DNA of 64,000 bases, from the NCBI GenBank assembly GCA_963775625.1, contig CAVZJM010000002.1, positions 62,001 to 126,000 of the forward strand. Reading direction: 5' to 3'. Shown here piece after piece: positions 1-8,362 of this stretch. Each line of letters starts with the position of its first letter. The first letter of the stretch is position 1. A model generated the notes under the pieces. The model saw nothing but the letters and a program-made list of their open reading frames with translations, searched no databases and was not told the DNA's origin. Made by a program: the position numbers and the translations under genes. Source of the DNA: JAIBJN01 sp963775625 (GTDB lineage: Bacteria > Actinomycetota > Thermoleophilia > Gaiellales > Gaiellaceae).

Positions 1-66
1 CTTTTCCCCGCGATCGTGATCGTCCTGCTCGTCTACACGGCGGGCCATACGCTTCTGGACAAGTAG
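1..66 (+). CDS. C-terminal end of a membrane protein (5' truncated by window)
   Basis: The window opens inside a reading frame that codes for 21 residues and stops at TAG. The visible tail is strongly hydrophobic (FPAIVIVLLVYTAGHTLLDK), like the last membrane-spanning helix of an integral membrane protein. The rest lies outside the window, so the family cannot be named. Confidence 0.5.
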   Translation, partial: LFPAIVIVLLVYTAGHTLLDK

Positions 67-198
67 CGAACCTGGCGCGTCTGGACGGAGAGCCGTCAGC
101 GCGGAAAGCGTCACCTTTCTTCTCGACGGACAGAGCCGATCAGGGCTGGCGCACGTCGCTGCAAGCGTCCGACTCCTTTTCCGACCTTGTGGCCGCTT

Positions 199-696
199 CT
201 ACGTGCCTACAAAGTCGCGCAAGCGGCGCGCAGGTGTATCTAGCGAACCCGCCTCAAGCGCAACGGTGCCCTCAGCCTTCCACTCGCCGTAGGGCTCACT
301 GAGGACGACCAGCAGCCCGATGCGGCCCAGGCCATCGTGAGTGGCGCTCAGCTCGATCTTCCCTTCGAGGCTCCGCCATCGCTTCGCGCCACTCCAACCT
401 CGCCACTCGATCGCCATGTCTTCAAAGAGGCGGGGCAATCCTTCGCCCAGGAAAGCGTAGACACGTAGCTCCGCCCGCAATGTACTCACGCTTAGCTCAG
501 CAGTGAAGTAATCCAGCGCCCCACCCCGAGGCGTGGCGAACTCGGGAGAGTGGAGCCCGAGGAAGCCGCTGCCCTTACTAGACTCAATGAGTACCTCGTC
601 AAGCGGCATCCACCTCACCGTAACTCTCCGCTGGCCTTCCGCAAGCGCCCGGATCAAGCGGCCCACAAGCCGGCGACAGCGGTGCTCCGCGTCCAC
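199..696 (-). CDS. Hypothetical protein, 165 aa
   Basis: Open frame of 165 codons from a GTG start. No signal peptide or membrane segment is visible. The protein alternates short charged and hydrophobic stretches typical of a small all-beta domain (for example ALDYFTAELSVS, LRAELRVYAFLGEG, KIELSATHDGLGRIGLLVVL). It resembles small actinobacterial proteins of unknown function that sit near integrated elements, but I cannot name a family with confidence. It stands alone, with about 240 bases upstream before a tRNA-like remnant, and shares no operon with the gene to its right, which points the other way. Confidence 0.55.
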   Translation of the reverse strand: MDAEHRCRRLVGRLIRALAEGQRRVTVRWMPLDEVLIESSKGSGFLGLHSPEFATPRGGALDYFTAELSVSTLRAELRVYAFLGEGLPRLFEDMAIEWRGWSGAKRWRSLEGKIELSATHDGLGRIGLLVVLSEPYGEWKAEGTVALEAGSLDTPARRLRDFVGT

Positions 697-929
697 GCTT
701 TGGCGGGGGGAAACGCCCTGACTCGAGTTGGGCCGGGCCGCGGTGCACCCTGTGGGGTCCGCTAAACCCCGGCCTTGCGGCAGCCGGTGCCTAATCCGTG
801 CCCAAACGCTCGAAACAAGGGGCCGCTAAAGCCCGGCGTGGCAAGTGGCCAGAAACGTGGAGGGCAAGGCGTCATGCCACTTCTCGCCACTTGGGTCCCG
901 TGGGGGCCTGATCGCTGGACAAGTCGGGG

Positions 930-963
930 GAACTAAGGTCCCGGTTCAAATCCGGGCGTTCCA
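930..963 (+). repeat. tRNA 3'-end remnant (T-arm plus acceptor 3' strand)
   Basis: Bases 940-956 form a T-arm: stem CCCGG, loop TTCAAAT, stem CCGGG. It is followed by CGTTCCA, which fits the 3' strand of an acceptor stem. No matching 5' acceptor, D-arm or anticodon arm lies upstream, so this is not a working tRNA. Tyrosine recombinases commonly use tRNA 3' ends as attachment sites, so a scar of an integrated element is the likely reading. The isoacceptor cannot be told. Confidence 0.5.
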
Positions 964-1019
964 GGACGCTGAAATGCATTCTCGGAAGTAGTTTCCAGGA
1001 GGGGAGGAGTGTTTGCTAC

Positions 1020-1880
1020 GTGCGTGTCTCTGTCGGCGATGTCGGCTTGTACTTTGAGGTCTTCGGTCAAGAGTGGACGCTCGCGGGTAACACCATGCAG
1101 CGCCGCCCGACGTTGATCGGTCTCCACGGTGGGCCCGGCTTGGACGGCACGAGGCTGCGCTACCAGCTTGCCCAGCTTGCAGAGGTCGCACAGGTAGTCG
1201 TGCCTGACCAGCGCGGCCACGGGCGGAGTGATCGCGGCACGCCGGAGACTTGGAACCTCGCTACCTGGGCTGCCGATGTCAAGAATCTCTCCGACGCGCT
1301 GAGCATTGAGCACCCGGTCGTGCTCGGCAATTCCTTCGGCGGCTTCGTCGCCCAGCAGTACGCTGCCACCTACCCCGAGCATCCGGCGGGTCTGATCTTG
1401 GTCAGCACCTGCTCGCGCTGGGCCAGTCTGGAGGAGACGGTCGCCCGCTTCCGGGAAGCAGGCGGCGAGGAAGCCGCCGAAGTCGTACGCCGTGCTATGG
1501 AATCGCCGAGCGAGCAGACTGCCGCCGAGTGGAAACGCGTGTTGGGCCCCCTTGCGTCCTTGAACCCGGATCCAGACCCTTCGATCGCTCGGCTAGACGC
1601 GAAGCGAATCGAGACGCTGGACGTCAATGCCCACTTCGCCCACGAGGGCAGGGTGATGGATCTCCGTGACCGCCTCGGCGCGGTGCGTTGTCCGACCCTC
1701 GTCATCCTCGGCGAGGCCGATCTCACCGTTCCTGCCCACCTCGGGCGGGAGATCGTCAAGGCTATTCCCGACGGCCTCGCTCGTCTTGAGTTGGTTCCCG
1801 AGGCCGCACACGAGGTAATGATTGACCAGCCGGCGGAGACCAACCGCCTCATCCGCGAGTTCCTGGCCAATCTTGCCTAG
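1020..1880 (+). CDS. Alpha/beta-fold hydrolase, 286 aa
   Basis: Full-length alpha/beta hydrolase of the proline-iminopeptidase-like group. The oxyanion loop HGGPGLDGT lies near residue 40, the nucleophile elbow GNSFGG near 105 (Ser), the acidic residue in GEADLTVP near 240, and the catalytic His in EAAHEVMID near 265. It should hydrolyse a small ester, amide or similar bond in the cytoplasm; the substrate is unknown. The GTG start is preceded by a purine-rich GGAGGGGAGGAG about ten bases upstream. The gene begins 57 bases after a tRNA-end scar and ends just before a dispersed repeat, so it may be cargo of an old integrated element. Confidence 0.85.
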   Translation: MRVSVGDVGLYFEVFGQEWTLAGNTMQRRPTLIGLHGGPGLDGTRLRYQLAQLAEVAQVVVPDQRGHGRSDRGTPETWNLATWAADVKNLSDALSIEHPVVLGNSFGGFVAQQYAATYPEHPAGLILVSTCSRWASLEETVARFREAGGEEAAEVVRRAMESPSEQTAAEWKRVLGPLASLNPDPDPSIARLDAKRIETLDVNAHFAHEGRVMDLRDRLGAVRCPTLVILGEADLTVPAHLGREIVKAIPDGLARLELVPEAAHEVMIDQPAETNRLIREFLANLA

Positions 1881-1888
1881 AACGGCCA

Positions 1889-1930
1889 GGTCAGGGTAGT
1901 CCTAGGGTCACCTTTCGGTCCCGCGCCTCG
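1889..1930 (-). repeat. Dispersed repeat, copy 1
   Basis: Read on the minus strand this contains GGTGACCCTAGGACTACCC, shared exactly with copies at 4200-4256 and 24908-24963 and closely with 32798-32853. It lies about 40 bases past the stop of the minus-strand coiled-coil frame at 1971. The downstream half (ACGCCCCGGCGA in other copies) is missing here, so this copy is shorter. The core CCTAGG is palindromic. Confidence 0.6.
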
Positions 1931-1970
1931 CCACCATTAGCGAAGAAGGCGAGTGCTCCGGTTCGAGGCG

Positions 1971-2213
1971 CTAGCGGCGACAGGTGTCGTGAAGCTGCTC
2001 GTCGACGGTGTGCTTCTGCTCTTCGATCTCTTTCTTCTGCTGCTTGAGGGCGTCGCGCATGGGCTTGTCCTTCGTCTCCTTCTTGCGCTCGTCGATCTCC
2101 TTCCTTTGGGCCTCGAGGTCTTGCTTGCGCTGTTCGAGCTCGGCGCAGGAGGGCGAGGCTTCGGTTGCTTCGGGCGAGGCTTCGGTGTCCTTGCGGCCCG
2201 CGCCCAGGCCGGT
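1971..2213 (-). CDS. Small coiled-coil protein, start uncertain
   Basis: A reading frame on the minus strand ends at TAG (1971-1973) and codes for a highly charged helical segment with heptad-like spacing (ELEQRKQDLEAQRKEIDERK, then KKEIEEQKHTVDEQLHDTC). Composition and third-base GC bias look like coding DNA. No clear ATG, GTG or TTG with a ribosome site is seen at its 5' end; only an internal ATG lies within the helix. It starts just where the 118-aa gene upstream stops (2215), so the two may once have been one gene joined by a frame change. The function is unknown. Confidence 0.4.
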   Translation of the reverse strand, partial: TGLGAGRKDTEASPEATEASPSCAELEQRKQDLEAQRKEIDERKKETKDKPMRDALKQQKKEIEEQKHTVDEQLHDTCRR

Positions 2214-2214
2214 C

Positions 2215-2571
2215 CTACTCCAAGTCCCAGCTGCCTCCGGCCAGGTCCACGACGATCTGATCCGCTTCGCTCTGCCGTCGACCCCAATGCCAGCGATACC
2301 ACAGCTGCCAGGCCAGCCATTCCCACAACACGGAGAGGCCGAGCGCGAGCCGACTCGCCGAAAGCGATTCCCTCTCCTCCTCGCGTGCCAGAAGCACGAG
2401 GCGGGAACAGTCCAGGTGGGCGGGGTTCCCGAGACGCGCCGCTCGCTCCTGGAATGGCCCTGCGACCGCCTTGATGTCCTCGTCAGTGAAGTCCTTTAGG
2501 GGCTTCGGGCCGACACCGGGCACGTACCAGACCTTTGGGGTCGGTTTCCTGAAACACCAAAGGAACGACAC
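2215..2571 (-). CDS. Hypothetical protein, 118 aa
   Basis: Open frame of 118 codons with an internal charged segment (LVLLAREEERESLSASRLAL) followed by a tryptophan-rich hydrophobic stretch (LSVLWEWLAWQLWYRWHWG) that may associate with the membrane. I recognise no family. It is followed at once by the coiled-coil frame on the same strand and preceded by a tiny exported peptide gene, so the three may form a small transcription unit. Confidence 0.45.
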   Translation of the reverse strand: MSFLWCFRKPTPKVWYVPGVGPKPLKDFTDEDIKAVAGPFQERAARLGNPAHLDCSRLVLLAREEERESLSASRLALGLSVLWEWLAWQLWYRWHWGRRQSEADQIVVDLAGGSWDLE

Positions 2572-2617
2572 CCGCCGATCATCGCACGAGCAAACCCGGC
2601 CTGCCTACCCGGCTCCT

Positions 2618-2710
2618 CTAACTCGCGACGTGGCTCCCGGCAGGGCTTGCCGTCAGGGCGATACCCAGCGCGAGGAGGGCGACTGCCTTCCACCTTCGTT
2701 CTCTCCCCAT
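2618..2710 (-). CDS. Tiny signal-peptide-like protein, 30 aa
   Basis: ATG at 2710 is preceded by GAAAGGAGCGAG, a strong ribosome-binding site. The product begins with a basic stretch (MGRERRWKA) followed by a hydrophobic core (VALLALGIALTASPAG), which is a signal-peptide layout, and stops soon after. It could be a true small exported peptide or the start of a secreted protein that lost its body by a stop codon. Confidence 0.35.
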   Translation of the reverse strand: MGRERRWKAVALLALGIALTASPAGSHVAS

Positions 2711-3009
2711 CTCTCGCTCCTTTCAGAGGTCTCAAGGAGCGTCCCACCGCCCGCCTGGTCGGTCAATAGCCGCCTCTCAACCCTGCCGAGCGCCCCACCG
2801 GTTGAGGGCCTCACTCGCCTGGGCAAGGTCACGCCGGTGGACGAGGTCGGCAAGGGCATGATGCGGCCGGTGCCGACCGCTCGCCAAGTCCTCGCAGTCC
2901 GCGCCCAGTCCGTAACCTGCTCCGATCGCGGGACGCGAGATGCACGACAGGGCACTGAAACCCGCGTGCCTCCACGATCGGCCGCGACGCGCCCTCTCCC
3001 TGAGAACCC

Positions 3010-3039
3010 CTTGGAGGTTCGAGTCCTCTCGCCCGCACC
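3010..3039 (+). repeat. tRNA-Leu-type 3'-end remnant
   Basis: T-arm GGAGG-TTCGAGT-CCTCT is followed by CGCCCGCACC, the 3' acceptor strand and CC end expected for a tRNA beginning GCGGGCG, as bacterial tRNA-Leu often does. No 5' half lies upstream. It sits 40 bases before a hydrolase gene. Read as an attachment-site scar. Confidence 0.5.
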
Positions 3040-3080
3040 GCGGCCGACGCGAACTCATGTGTTGTTCCTATGATCGACGC

Positions 3081-3941
3081 GTGGAGCGGGAAGGGACGCT
3101 CAAGGCGCCGGACGGCCGACGGCTCGCGTACGTCGAGCGTGGCGACCCCGACGGGAGGCCGGTCGTCCTCCACCACGGAACACCCGGGAGCCGTCTTGGC
3201 AATCACCCCGACCCGACGGTGTACGCGGGCATCCGCTTCATCGCGTACGACCGTCCGGGATACGGTCTCTCCGATCCGCGCCCAGGCCGGGTCGTCGCCG
3301 ACGCGGCGGCCGACGTGGGCGCGCTCGCCGACCACCTGGGCCTCGACCGCTTCGCGGTCTTCGGCATCTCCGGCGGCGGCCCACATGCCCTCGCGTGCGC
3401 GGCGCTTCTCCCGGGCCGGGTCGGCCGCGTGGGGGTGATGGTCGGGGCAGCGCCGTCGGACGACCCGGCGCTCGACTTCATGGCCGGCATGGCCGACGTC
3501 AACATCACTGAGTTCAGCGCCGCCAGGGAGGGAGAGGAAGCACTGGCGGCGATCCTCGCGCCCTGGGTCGAGCAGAGCGCCCGCGACCCGGACGGCGTCC
3601 TCGACGCCCTCGCCGCCGAGCTGCCCAAGTACGACGGGGAGGTCCTCTCGCGCCCGGAGGTCCGGGCCGAGCTCAGGAAGTCGATCGTCGAATCCGTGCG
3701 CCAGGGAGCCCGCGGCTGGATCGACGACGACCTTGCGTTCGCGGCGCCCTGGGGCTTCTCCCTCAACGACGTTCACGCGAAGGTGCGGCTGTGGCAGGGT
3801 GAGCTCGACGTCCTCGTGCCCCGAGCCCACGGCGACTATTTGGCGGAGCGCCTGCCCGACGCGACCTTCGAGCTCGTCCCCGGCGCGGGCCACATGCTCC
3901 TCGACCACTGGCGGGAGACGCTCGCCTGGCTCGCCCGGTAA
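3081..3941 (+). CDS. Alpha/beta-fold hydrolase, about 286 aa
   Basis: Alpha/beta hydrolase with the oxyanion motif HHGTPGSRL near residue 34, the nucleophile elbow GISGGGPHA near 97 (Ser), an acidic residue in GELDVLVP near 240 and the catalytic His in GAGHMLLD near 268. It is expected to be a cytoplasmic hydrolase of small organic substrates; the substrate is not predictable. I place the start at GTG 3081, where the conserved N-terminal strand begins; ATG 3057 is an alternative. The open frame continues further upstream through the tRNA-Leu remnant, which is not part of the gene. It differs clearly in sequence from the hydrolase at 1020. Confidence 0.85.
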   Translation: MEREGTLKAPDGRRLAYVERGDPDGRPVVLHHGTPGSRLGNHPDPTVYAGIRFIAYDRPGYGLSDPRPGRVVADAAADVGALADHLGLDRFAVFGISGGGPHALACAALLPGRVGRVGVMVGAAPSDDPALDFMAGMADVNITEFSAAREGEEALAAILAPWVEQSARDPDGVLDALAAELPKYDGEVLSRPEVRAELRKSIVESVRQGARGWIDDDLAFAAPWGFSLNDVHAKVRLWQGELDVLVPRAHGDYLAERLPDATFELVPGAGHMLLDHWRETLAWLAR

Positions 3942-3977
3942 GCGCCAATCGAAGCCGGAACGCCTACACTCCCGCCG

Positions 3978-4169
3978 GTGCGGACCGTCCTCACCCCGCT
4001 CGGGTTCCTCCTTGCCGGGCTCGCGATCGGCTACGTCCTCGCCCGCTCTCTGAACCGCCCCACCTGGCGCAATGCGCGGAACGAGAGCTACCCGCCAAGC
4101 TCTGAAGCCGAGAGACAATGGCGGCTGCGCCTCTCCGGGCTCGAAGGCACGTCACGAACGGCCCTCTAG
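3978..4169 (+). CDS. Small membrane protein, 63 aa
   Basis: GTG start with a -10 box TACACT seven bases upstream, the leaderless layout seen repeatedly in this window. The first 23 residues form one membrane helix (VLTPLGFLLAGLAIGYVLA), followed by a polar tail rich in Arg and Glu. No family recognised. Confidence 0.4.
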   Translation: MRTVLTPLGFLLAGLAIGYVLARSLNRPTWRNARNESYPPSSEAERQWRLRLSGLEGTSRTAL

Positions 4170-4199
4170 GCAGTCAGGCTGCCGCAGCATAGCCTGACC

Positions 4200-4256
4200 T
4201 CGCCGGGGCGCGGGTAGGGTAGTCCTAGGGTCACCTTGCGGCCCGCGCCTTGGCCT
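4200..4256 (-). repeat. Dispersed repeat, copy 2
   Basis: Minus-strand copy of the repeat also seen at 1889, 24908 and 32798. It overlaps the 3' end of the cyclase-like gene, whose stop codon TGA lies inside the repeat core (AAGGTGACCCTAGG). It retains the downstream half with CGCCCCGGCGA. Confidence 0.65.
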
Positions 4257-4893
4257 CCCGCAGCGGAAAGACGTGGCCGCTGATGGGCGGGTAGTGCTCG
4301 TAGGTCTCGGCGATCGGGACGGCGGCCTCGGTTGGAATGTCGAGCCGGGCCACCGCGGCCGCCGTGATCAGTGCGTACGCGCCGTGACCGACCAGTTCGG
4401 CCGCGCCGTTCTTGAGCAGACGGTGCGCCATGACCACCTCGGGACCGACGAGCTTGCGCCTGCCCGCGATGTCCTGGATCACGTACGAGCCGGCGTGGAG
4501 AATGAACTTGAGGTCGAGAACGTCGATCCGCACGCAGGCATCGCACGAACACGTCCAGATGTCGCGAGCCGTGCCTACGCGACTACGGAAATCGGCGTAG
4601 CACTCGGTCAGGCAATCGAGCATGGCCGCTCCGCTCGGTACTGGGTCCGGGTGGGTTGCATATGCGAAGACCGCGTCCCCTTCGAGCTCCGACAGTGTGA
4701 ACGGCGGTACCACGCGCCTGCAGATCCCGTCGAGCAGGTTCGACATCATTGCGTAGGCATCCGGGACGGCACCATCGGCGAAGGCGTCGTCCTGGTGGGC
4801 GAGGGCGACGGTCTGCATGAACGCCGTGTAGCCGGTGATGTCGGCGAGGAGGAGAAGGCCGCTCGCGGCACTGGGCGCTTCTTGACTGGTCAC
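4231..4893 (-). CDS. DUF2652-type class III nucleotidyl-cyclase-like protein, 220 aa
   Basis: The N-terminal motif LLLLADITGYTAFM is the first strand of a class III adenylate/guanylate cyclase-like fold; ELEGDAVFAYA matches the second conserved strand with its Asp. The length and a central Cys-rich loop (CSCDACVRIDVLDLKF) fit proteins annotated DUF2652. Whether it makes a cyclic nucleotide is unknown. I choose GTG 4893 because GAGGAGGG stands eight bases before it; an upstream ATG at 4935 has no such site. The last codons and the stop fall inside the dispersed repeat, so the C-terminus (EAKARAAR) may have been set by repeat insertion. Confidence 0.7.
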   Translation of the reverse strand: MTSQEAPSAASGLLLLADITGYTAFMQTVALAHQDDAFADGAVPDAYAMMSNLLDGICRRVVPPFTLSELEGDAVFAYATHPDPVPSGAAMLDCLTECYADFRSRVGTARDIWTCSCDACVRIDVLDLKFILHAGSYVIQDIAGRRKLVGPEVVMAHRLLKNGAAELVGHGAYALITAAAVARLDIPTEAAVPIAETYEHYPPISGHVFPLREAKARAAR

Positions 4894-5035
4894 GATCAAG
4901 CCCTCCTCGGCGTTGCCAAAGGCTGCGCGAGTCACCGGACTCGGGAGTGTCGCAAATTCCCGGCGCAGACTGCTCGCCTCCCCGCGTCTTCCGCCCGAGA
5001 CAACCCTCCTCGGAACCTAGGACGCCCAGCGAAAG

Positions 5036-5371
5036 CACTTCGCTCGTCCGCTCGAGCCCGCGCCCATGGATGAGTTCGGCCAGCGCAGCCGCCGCGGGCT
5101 TCGGCCGCCGCCCCGCGAGGCCGGCCAGGCACGCGAGCACGGCGTGCGCCTCCTCGAACCCGACATCCGGGACCTCGGCGCAGTAGCGGGCGTGCCAGCG
5201 AAGCGCCGCCCGCTGGAACCGTCGCGGGTCGTCGACCAAGAGGAGGACGAGTTCCAGCGCGTCCGGGAGGCTGACGAAGTCGAGCTCGGTTGCCGTCGCC
5301 AGAGCCACCGTCGCGTTCCGCGAGTCGAGGGCGCGGCGGAAGCGGGCGTAGGCGGAGCCCTGGGGGGTCAC
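5036..5371 (-). pseudogene. Conserved element gene, probably 3'-broken
   Basis: From GTG 5371 the frame codes for TPQGSAYARFRRALDSRN and then an all-helical domain (LPDALELVLLLVDDPRRFQ, ALRWHARYCAEVPDVGFEEA, AAALAELIHGRGLERTSEV). Two shorter, damaged copies of the end of this domain occur at 21495-21620 and 25860-25930. I know such proteins as common neighbours of tyrosine integrases in actinobacterial elements; their function is unknown. After residue 110 the frame runs on to 4583 across the cyclase gene in another frame, which suggests that its own stop was lost. The Thr tRNA scar lies 165 bases upstream. Confidence 0.5.
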
Positions 5372-5535
5372 CGGACAGATGTTCCCATGTTCTAAGCCTG
5401 CGCGGCAGCCCGATCCTGACTCGAACCTGTGGACGTCCCCGAGGATGCCGGCGAGCGTGTCCGAGTTCACGATCTCGATACGTTGGAGGATCTTCTGGAG
5501 CTCGACGCCGACGTTCTCCGTCGGCTCTTGAGCGA

Positions 5536-5578
5536 AGCCGACGCCCGGACTCGAACCGAGGACCCTTCATTACGAGGG
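5536..5578 (-). repeat. tRNA-Thr(CGT) 3'-half remnant
   Basis: On the minus strand the sequence runs from an anticodon loop with CGT (CCTCGTAATGAAGG) through a T-arm (CTCGG-TTCGAGT-CCGGG) to the acceptor 3' strand CGTCGGC. The 5' half (expected to begin GCCGACG) is absent. The span from anticodon loop to 3' end is the usual identity block of tRNA-targeting integrases, so this is read as an att scar. Confidence 0.65.
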
Positions 5579-5790
5579 ATGATCGGGGGTCGTCCCGAGA
5601 CGTATCTGATCGCGCTAGGCCGCCTGGTTCCGAGGAGTCACGATCTCCTAGGTGGCGGCCGAAGCCCTCGGCTGGCAGAGGCGTAGACCCCGCGTAGACC
5701 CTGCGAGTCCTGGTGAGCGCAGCGACTCACCATGGCGCTTAGGTCGATCCACTGCCAGCGGATTCGAAGTCCGTCAGATATCGAGAGGTA

Positions 5791-6717
5791 CTAGGAGAGG
5801 CCCGGCAGGTTCGGAGTGAAGTGGAGCGCCACGGAAGGCTCGTTGCCGACGATCTCGTCGGTCGGCCAGGTGGCGGTGGCAGCGTAGCTGGCGCCGTCAA
5901 GCACGAGCTCGACCCTGTAGGTGAAGGGGCCCTCGCCGAGGGCCGCGGCGGCGAGGCCTTTCTCGTCCGGACCGTCCCAATACACGGTGCCCTCAGGTAG
6001 GCATCGGTCGTCAGACCGCTCTGCGGAGAAGGTGACCGCGTCCCCGTCGGCGGCCTGAACCGTGACCCGCGCCGAGGCTTGCCTCGGGGTGTCGGCCAAG
6101 TTGGTGACTTCCAACTCGACCCCGTGGCTATCTGGCCGCCCGTCGCCGCGGGCGAGCACGGCGAGCTGCGCTTGCGGTATGGGCCGCGGCCCGTCGATGG
6201 GCGTGGTCCAGCGGAAGGTGGTGACAAGGTCGCCGTCGCCTCGGCCGAAGAGGGTGACATCGTAAGTGCCCGCATATCCGGCCGGTCGGAGTACGAACCG
6301 TCCGTCGGCGGCGGCCTCGAGCGGCACCTCCTGCACCCGCCCGCACTCGTTCGCGGCCGGACGGAAGTACGCGGTGAAGGACCATTCCGGCAGTGGGAAC
6401 TCGATGACGACTTCCTCGGGATCGTCCAGATCCGCGGGTTCGGCGGGCGGGCCCCCGTCGACGCAGAGGTCGCGATAACAGTACGACCATGCTTGGAGAG
6501 CGACCGACTCGTCGAAGGACCGCACGGTGACCGGGGGCGGTGCGTCCGAATCGGGCGGTGCGGTGGGCTCGATCGAAGGTGCCGCCGTTGTGGTCGTCTC
6601 TGGACGCGCTCCGACCCGATCGTCCGGGGTGTCCTCGCCACAAGCGGCGAGCACCAGCAGACCAGCGAGAGCCCCCGCGGCCCACGTCGCACGCACCATT
6701 CCGGAGCTCATGACCAT
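5791..6717 (-). CDS. Putative lipoprotein, 308 aa
   Basis: The N-terminus has a short basic stretch, a hydrophobic core and the lipobox LVLAAC, so the protein should be lipidated on Cys and anchored outside the membrane. A Thr/Pro-rich linker (residues about 35-60) follows, then a folded region with Ig- or beta-sandwich-like strands (PLPEWSFTAYFRP, GRFVLRPAGYAGTYDVTLFG, YRVELVLDGASYAATATW). No catalytic motif is visible. ATG at 6717, 6711 or 6699 could be the start; the last gives a compact signal peptide. It stands alone. Confidence 0.7.
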   Translation of the reverse strand: MVMSSGMVRATWAAGALAGLLVLAACGEDTPDDRVGARPETTTTAAPSIEPTAPPDSDAPPPVTVRSFDESVALQAWSYCYRDLCVDGGPPAEPADLDDPEEVVIEFPLPEWSFTAYFRPAANECGRVQEVPLEAAADGRFVLRPAGYAGTYDVTLFGRGDGDLVTTFRWTTPIDGPRPIPQAQLAVLARGDGRPDSHGVELEVTNLADTPRQASARVTVQAADGDAVTFSAERSDDRCLPEGTVYWDGPDEKGLAAAALGEGPFTYRVELVLDGASYAATATWPTDEIVGNEPSVALHFTPNLPGLS

Positions 6718-6890
6718 TCGACCCCCGCCTGGCTATGTTGTTCCCGTCGCCGCGCGAGCTTCGGGTACTTCCTGTTCATGTAAGAACCCTTCCGACAAGA
6801 CGAAATGGCGCAGCCAAAGTATGTACGTGACGGCCCCGCGGATCGTCACCTAGTTCGCTCGAGTTCGAGAAGACTGGAAGCGAACCCGAA

Positions 6891-7094
6891 CTGATCGGTG
6901 CCGGCGGGACGGGGGTCGTCGGGATCGGGTTCCTGAGCGTGCTGATCGGCGCCGTCCCGGAGCGATTCCTGTCGGCCGAGCTTCGCTATGCCCGCGACCG
7001 CTACCCCGATCGCGTCTCAGGCGGCGCAGGGCGTGACAGGGCTCGCATCGACCGCAGCCTCGGCCGTCTGCGCTCAATCGAGCGCTTTCTCTGA
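6891..7094 (+). CDS. Small membrane protein or gene fragment, about 67 aa
   Basis: A frame ending at TGA 7092 codes for a glycine-rich helix (LIGAGGTGVVGIGFLSVLIG) followed by a basic tail (RYARDRYPDRV, RDRARIDRSLGRLRSIERFL). Codon use is GC-rich at third positions. The only start-like codon in frame is CTG 6891, so this may be the 3' part of a broken gene. Confidence 0.3.
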   Translation: MIGAGGTGVVGIGFLSVLIGAVPERFLSAELRYARDRYPDRVSGGAGRDRARIDRSLGRLRSIERFL

Positions 7095-7182
7095 GGGCGG
7101 TTCTGTTCCGGAAAGAGAGGCGCTCTTGCGGAGTGCTAATCAGGTGCGGCTGACCCGCGCCGGGAGTGCCTGGAGGTGTTAG

Positions 7183-7490
7183 TCAGGGAGGGAGGCGCTG
7201 CGAGCACCGCGAGCGGGACGGCCTCACCCGGCCGCACGATCCGTGATGCTCATATTGACGACCGGCGACTGCGGCGCCGAATGCCTCCGCCGTGGGTACG
7301 AGCCGGTGAGCCTTGGCGGGCTTGAGAACGCGCGCGCGCTCGAGAACTTCGTTCCGGGCGTGTTCGCGAAGATCGGCCAGGTGTTCCTGAAGAGGGGCCA
7401 GTTTCTCGACCGCCCTGGTCCCCTTCCCCTGAAGGTCAGCGAGCTCGGGCTCAATGACGTGGATTGGCGTTGCTTCATGGGTCGTCTACC
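7183..7490 (-). pseudogene. Fragment of a helical protein without start codon
   Basis: A minus-strand frame ending at 7183 codes for a charged helix (EPELADLQGKGTRAVEKLAP, LQEHLADLREHARNEVLERA) with coding-like third-base bias. It is open from a TAG near 7490 and has no ATG, GTG or TTG in its 5' part. Likely the 3' remnant of a decayed gene. Confidence 0.3.
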
Positions 7491-7558
7491 TGACCGTGCT
7501 CGGGGCTTGGGCCTACCTGGCGTCCGTTGGCTTCACGAGCTGAAAGGGCCCAATAGAG

Positions 7559-7696
7559 GTGTCTGCAGCGGCGAGCGCGCTGCCGAGCTCATCCGACTGC
7601 AACCGGAGCAAGCGTTACATCAACGAGCCGATCGAATCAGCGCCTCTCGAGGCGATCTTGCCCCGCCTGAAGATCGTCCTTCGGAAGGAGAGCTAG
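7559..7696 (+). CDS. Possible small protein, 45 aa
   Basis: GTG 7559 follows AAAGGG at a suboptimal distance. The product ends in a plausible folded tail (RSKRYINEPIESAPLEAILP, RLKIVLRKES). It overlaps the 3' end of the convergent response-regulator gene by a few bases. Weak support. Confidence 0.25.
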   Translation: MSAAASALPSSSDCNRSKRYINEPIESAPLEAILPRLKIVLRKES

Positions 7697-8362
7697 TCCC
7701 GCCCGGGGAGGACGAGACCGGACTCGTAAGCGAAGACGACCGCCTGGACGCGGTCGCGCAGCTTGAGCTTCATGAGGACGTGGGCGACATGCGTCTTCAC
7801 CGTCGTCTCGCTGACGAAGAGCTCCGTGGCGATTTCGGCGTTGGCGAGGCCACGCGCGATCAGCTTCAGCACCTCGAGCTCGCGCGTCGGTCAGCTCAGC
7901 GAGCTCGGGCGGCGCCGTCCGCACGGAGTCGGGCGGCCGGCGGACGAATTCCTCGATCACGCGCCGGGTCACGGACGGCGCCAGTAGCGCGTCACCGCTT
8001 GCAACGGCGTGGATGCCGGCGACAAGTTGCTCGGGGGGAACGTCCTTGAGCAGGAACCCGCTCGCGCCGACCCTGAGCGCGTCGTAGACGTACTCGTCCA
8101 TGTCGAAGGTGGTCAGCATCACGACCTTCGCGTCAGAACCGCCGTCACTGAGCAAGCGGCGAGTCGCCTCAATCCCGTCGACGTCGGGCATGCGGACGTC
8201 CATCAGCACGACGTCCGGCCGCAGGCGTCGCGCCTCCGCCACCGCCTCTCGCCCGTCCGCCGCCTCGCCCACCACCTCGATGTCCTGCTCGGCCTCCAGG
8301 ATCATGCGGAAGCCGGCGCGGACGAGCGCCTGGTCGTCGGCGATCAGGACGCCCAGGCTCAC
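7693..8362 (-). CDS. NarL/LuxR-family response regulator, frameshifted
   Basis: Receiver domain with the acidic pair in LIADDQALVRAGF, the phospho-acceptor Asp in VVLMDVRMPDVDG and the Lys in GFLLKDVPPEQL, then a LuxR-type HTH. The HTH (EVLKLIARGLANAEIATELF, then VSETTVKTHVAHVLMKLKL) is read in a second frame: an extra base near 7889, between the LTD and REL segments, breaks the frame. Read through it, the protein ends at 7693. GTG 8362 overlaps the kinase stop by four bases, so the two are translationally coupled. The frame change may be a sequencing error or real; the HTH residues look intact. Confidence 0.8.

Noticed and set aside
933..1382. Minus-strand open frame of 149 codons
   Set aside because: It runs antisense through the hydrolase gene and its C-terminus (TPGFEPGP) is the antisense of a tRNA T-arm, a common false gene.
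2777..3058. Minus-strand frame of 93 codons
   Set aside because: It crosses the tRNA-Leu scar (GREDSNLQ is its antisense signature). The inner part might be a relic, but no motif supports it.
4583..5030. Continuation of the conserved element gene frame across the cyclase-like gene
   Set aside because: The extra 150 residues are Arg-rich out-of-frame translation of the cyclase gene and match nothing in the other relics; I end the gene near 5036.
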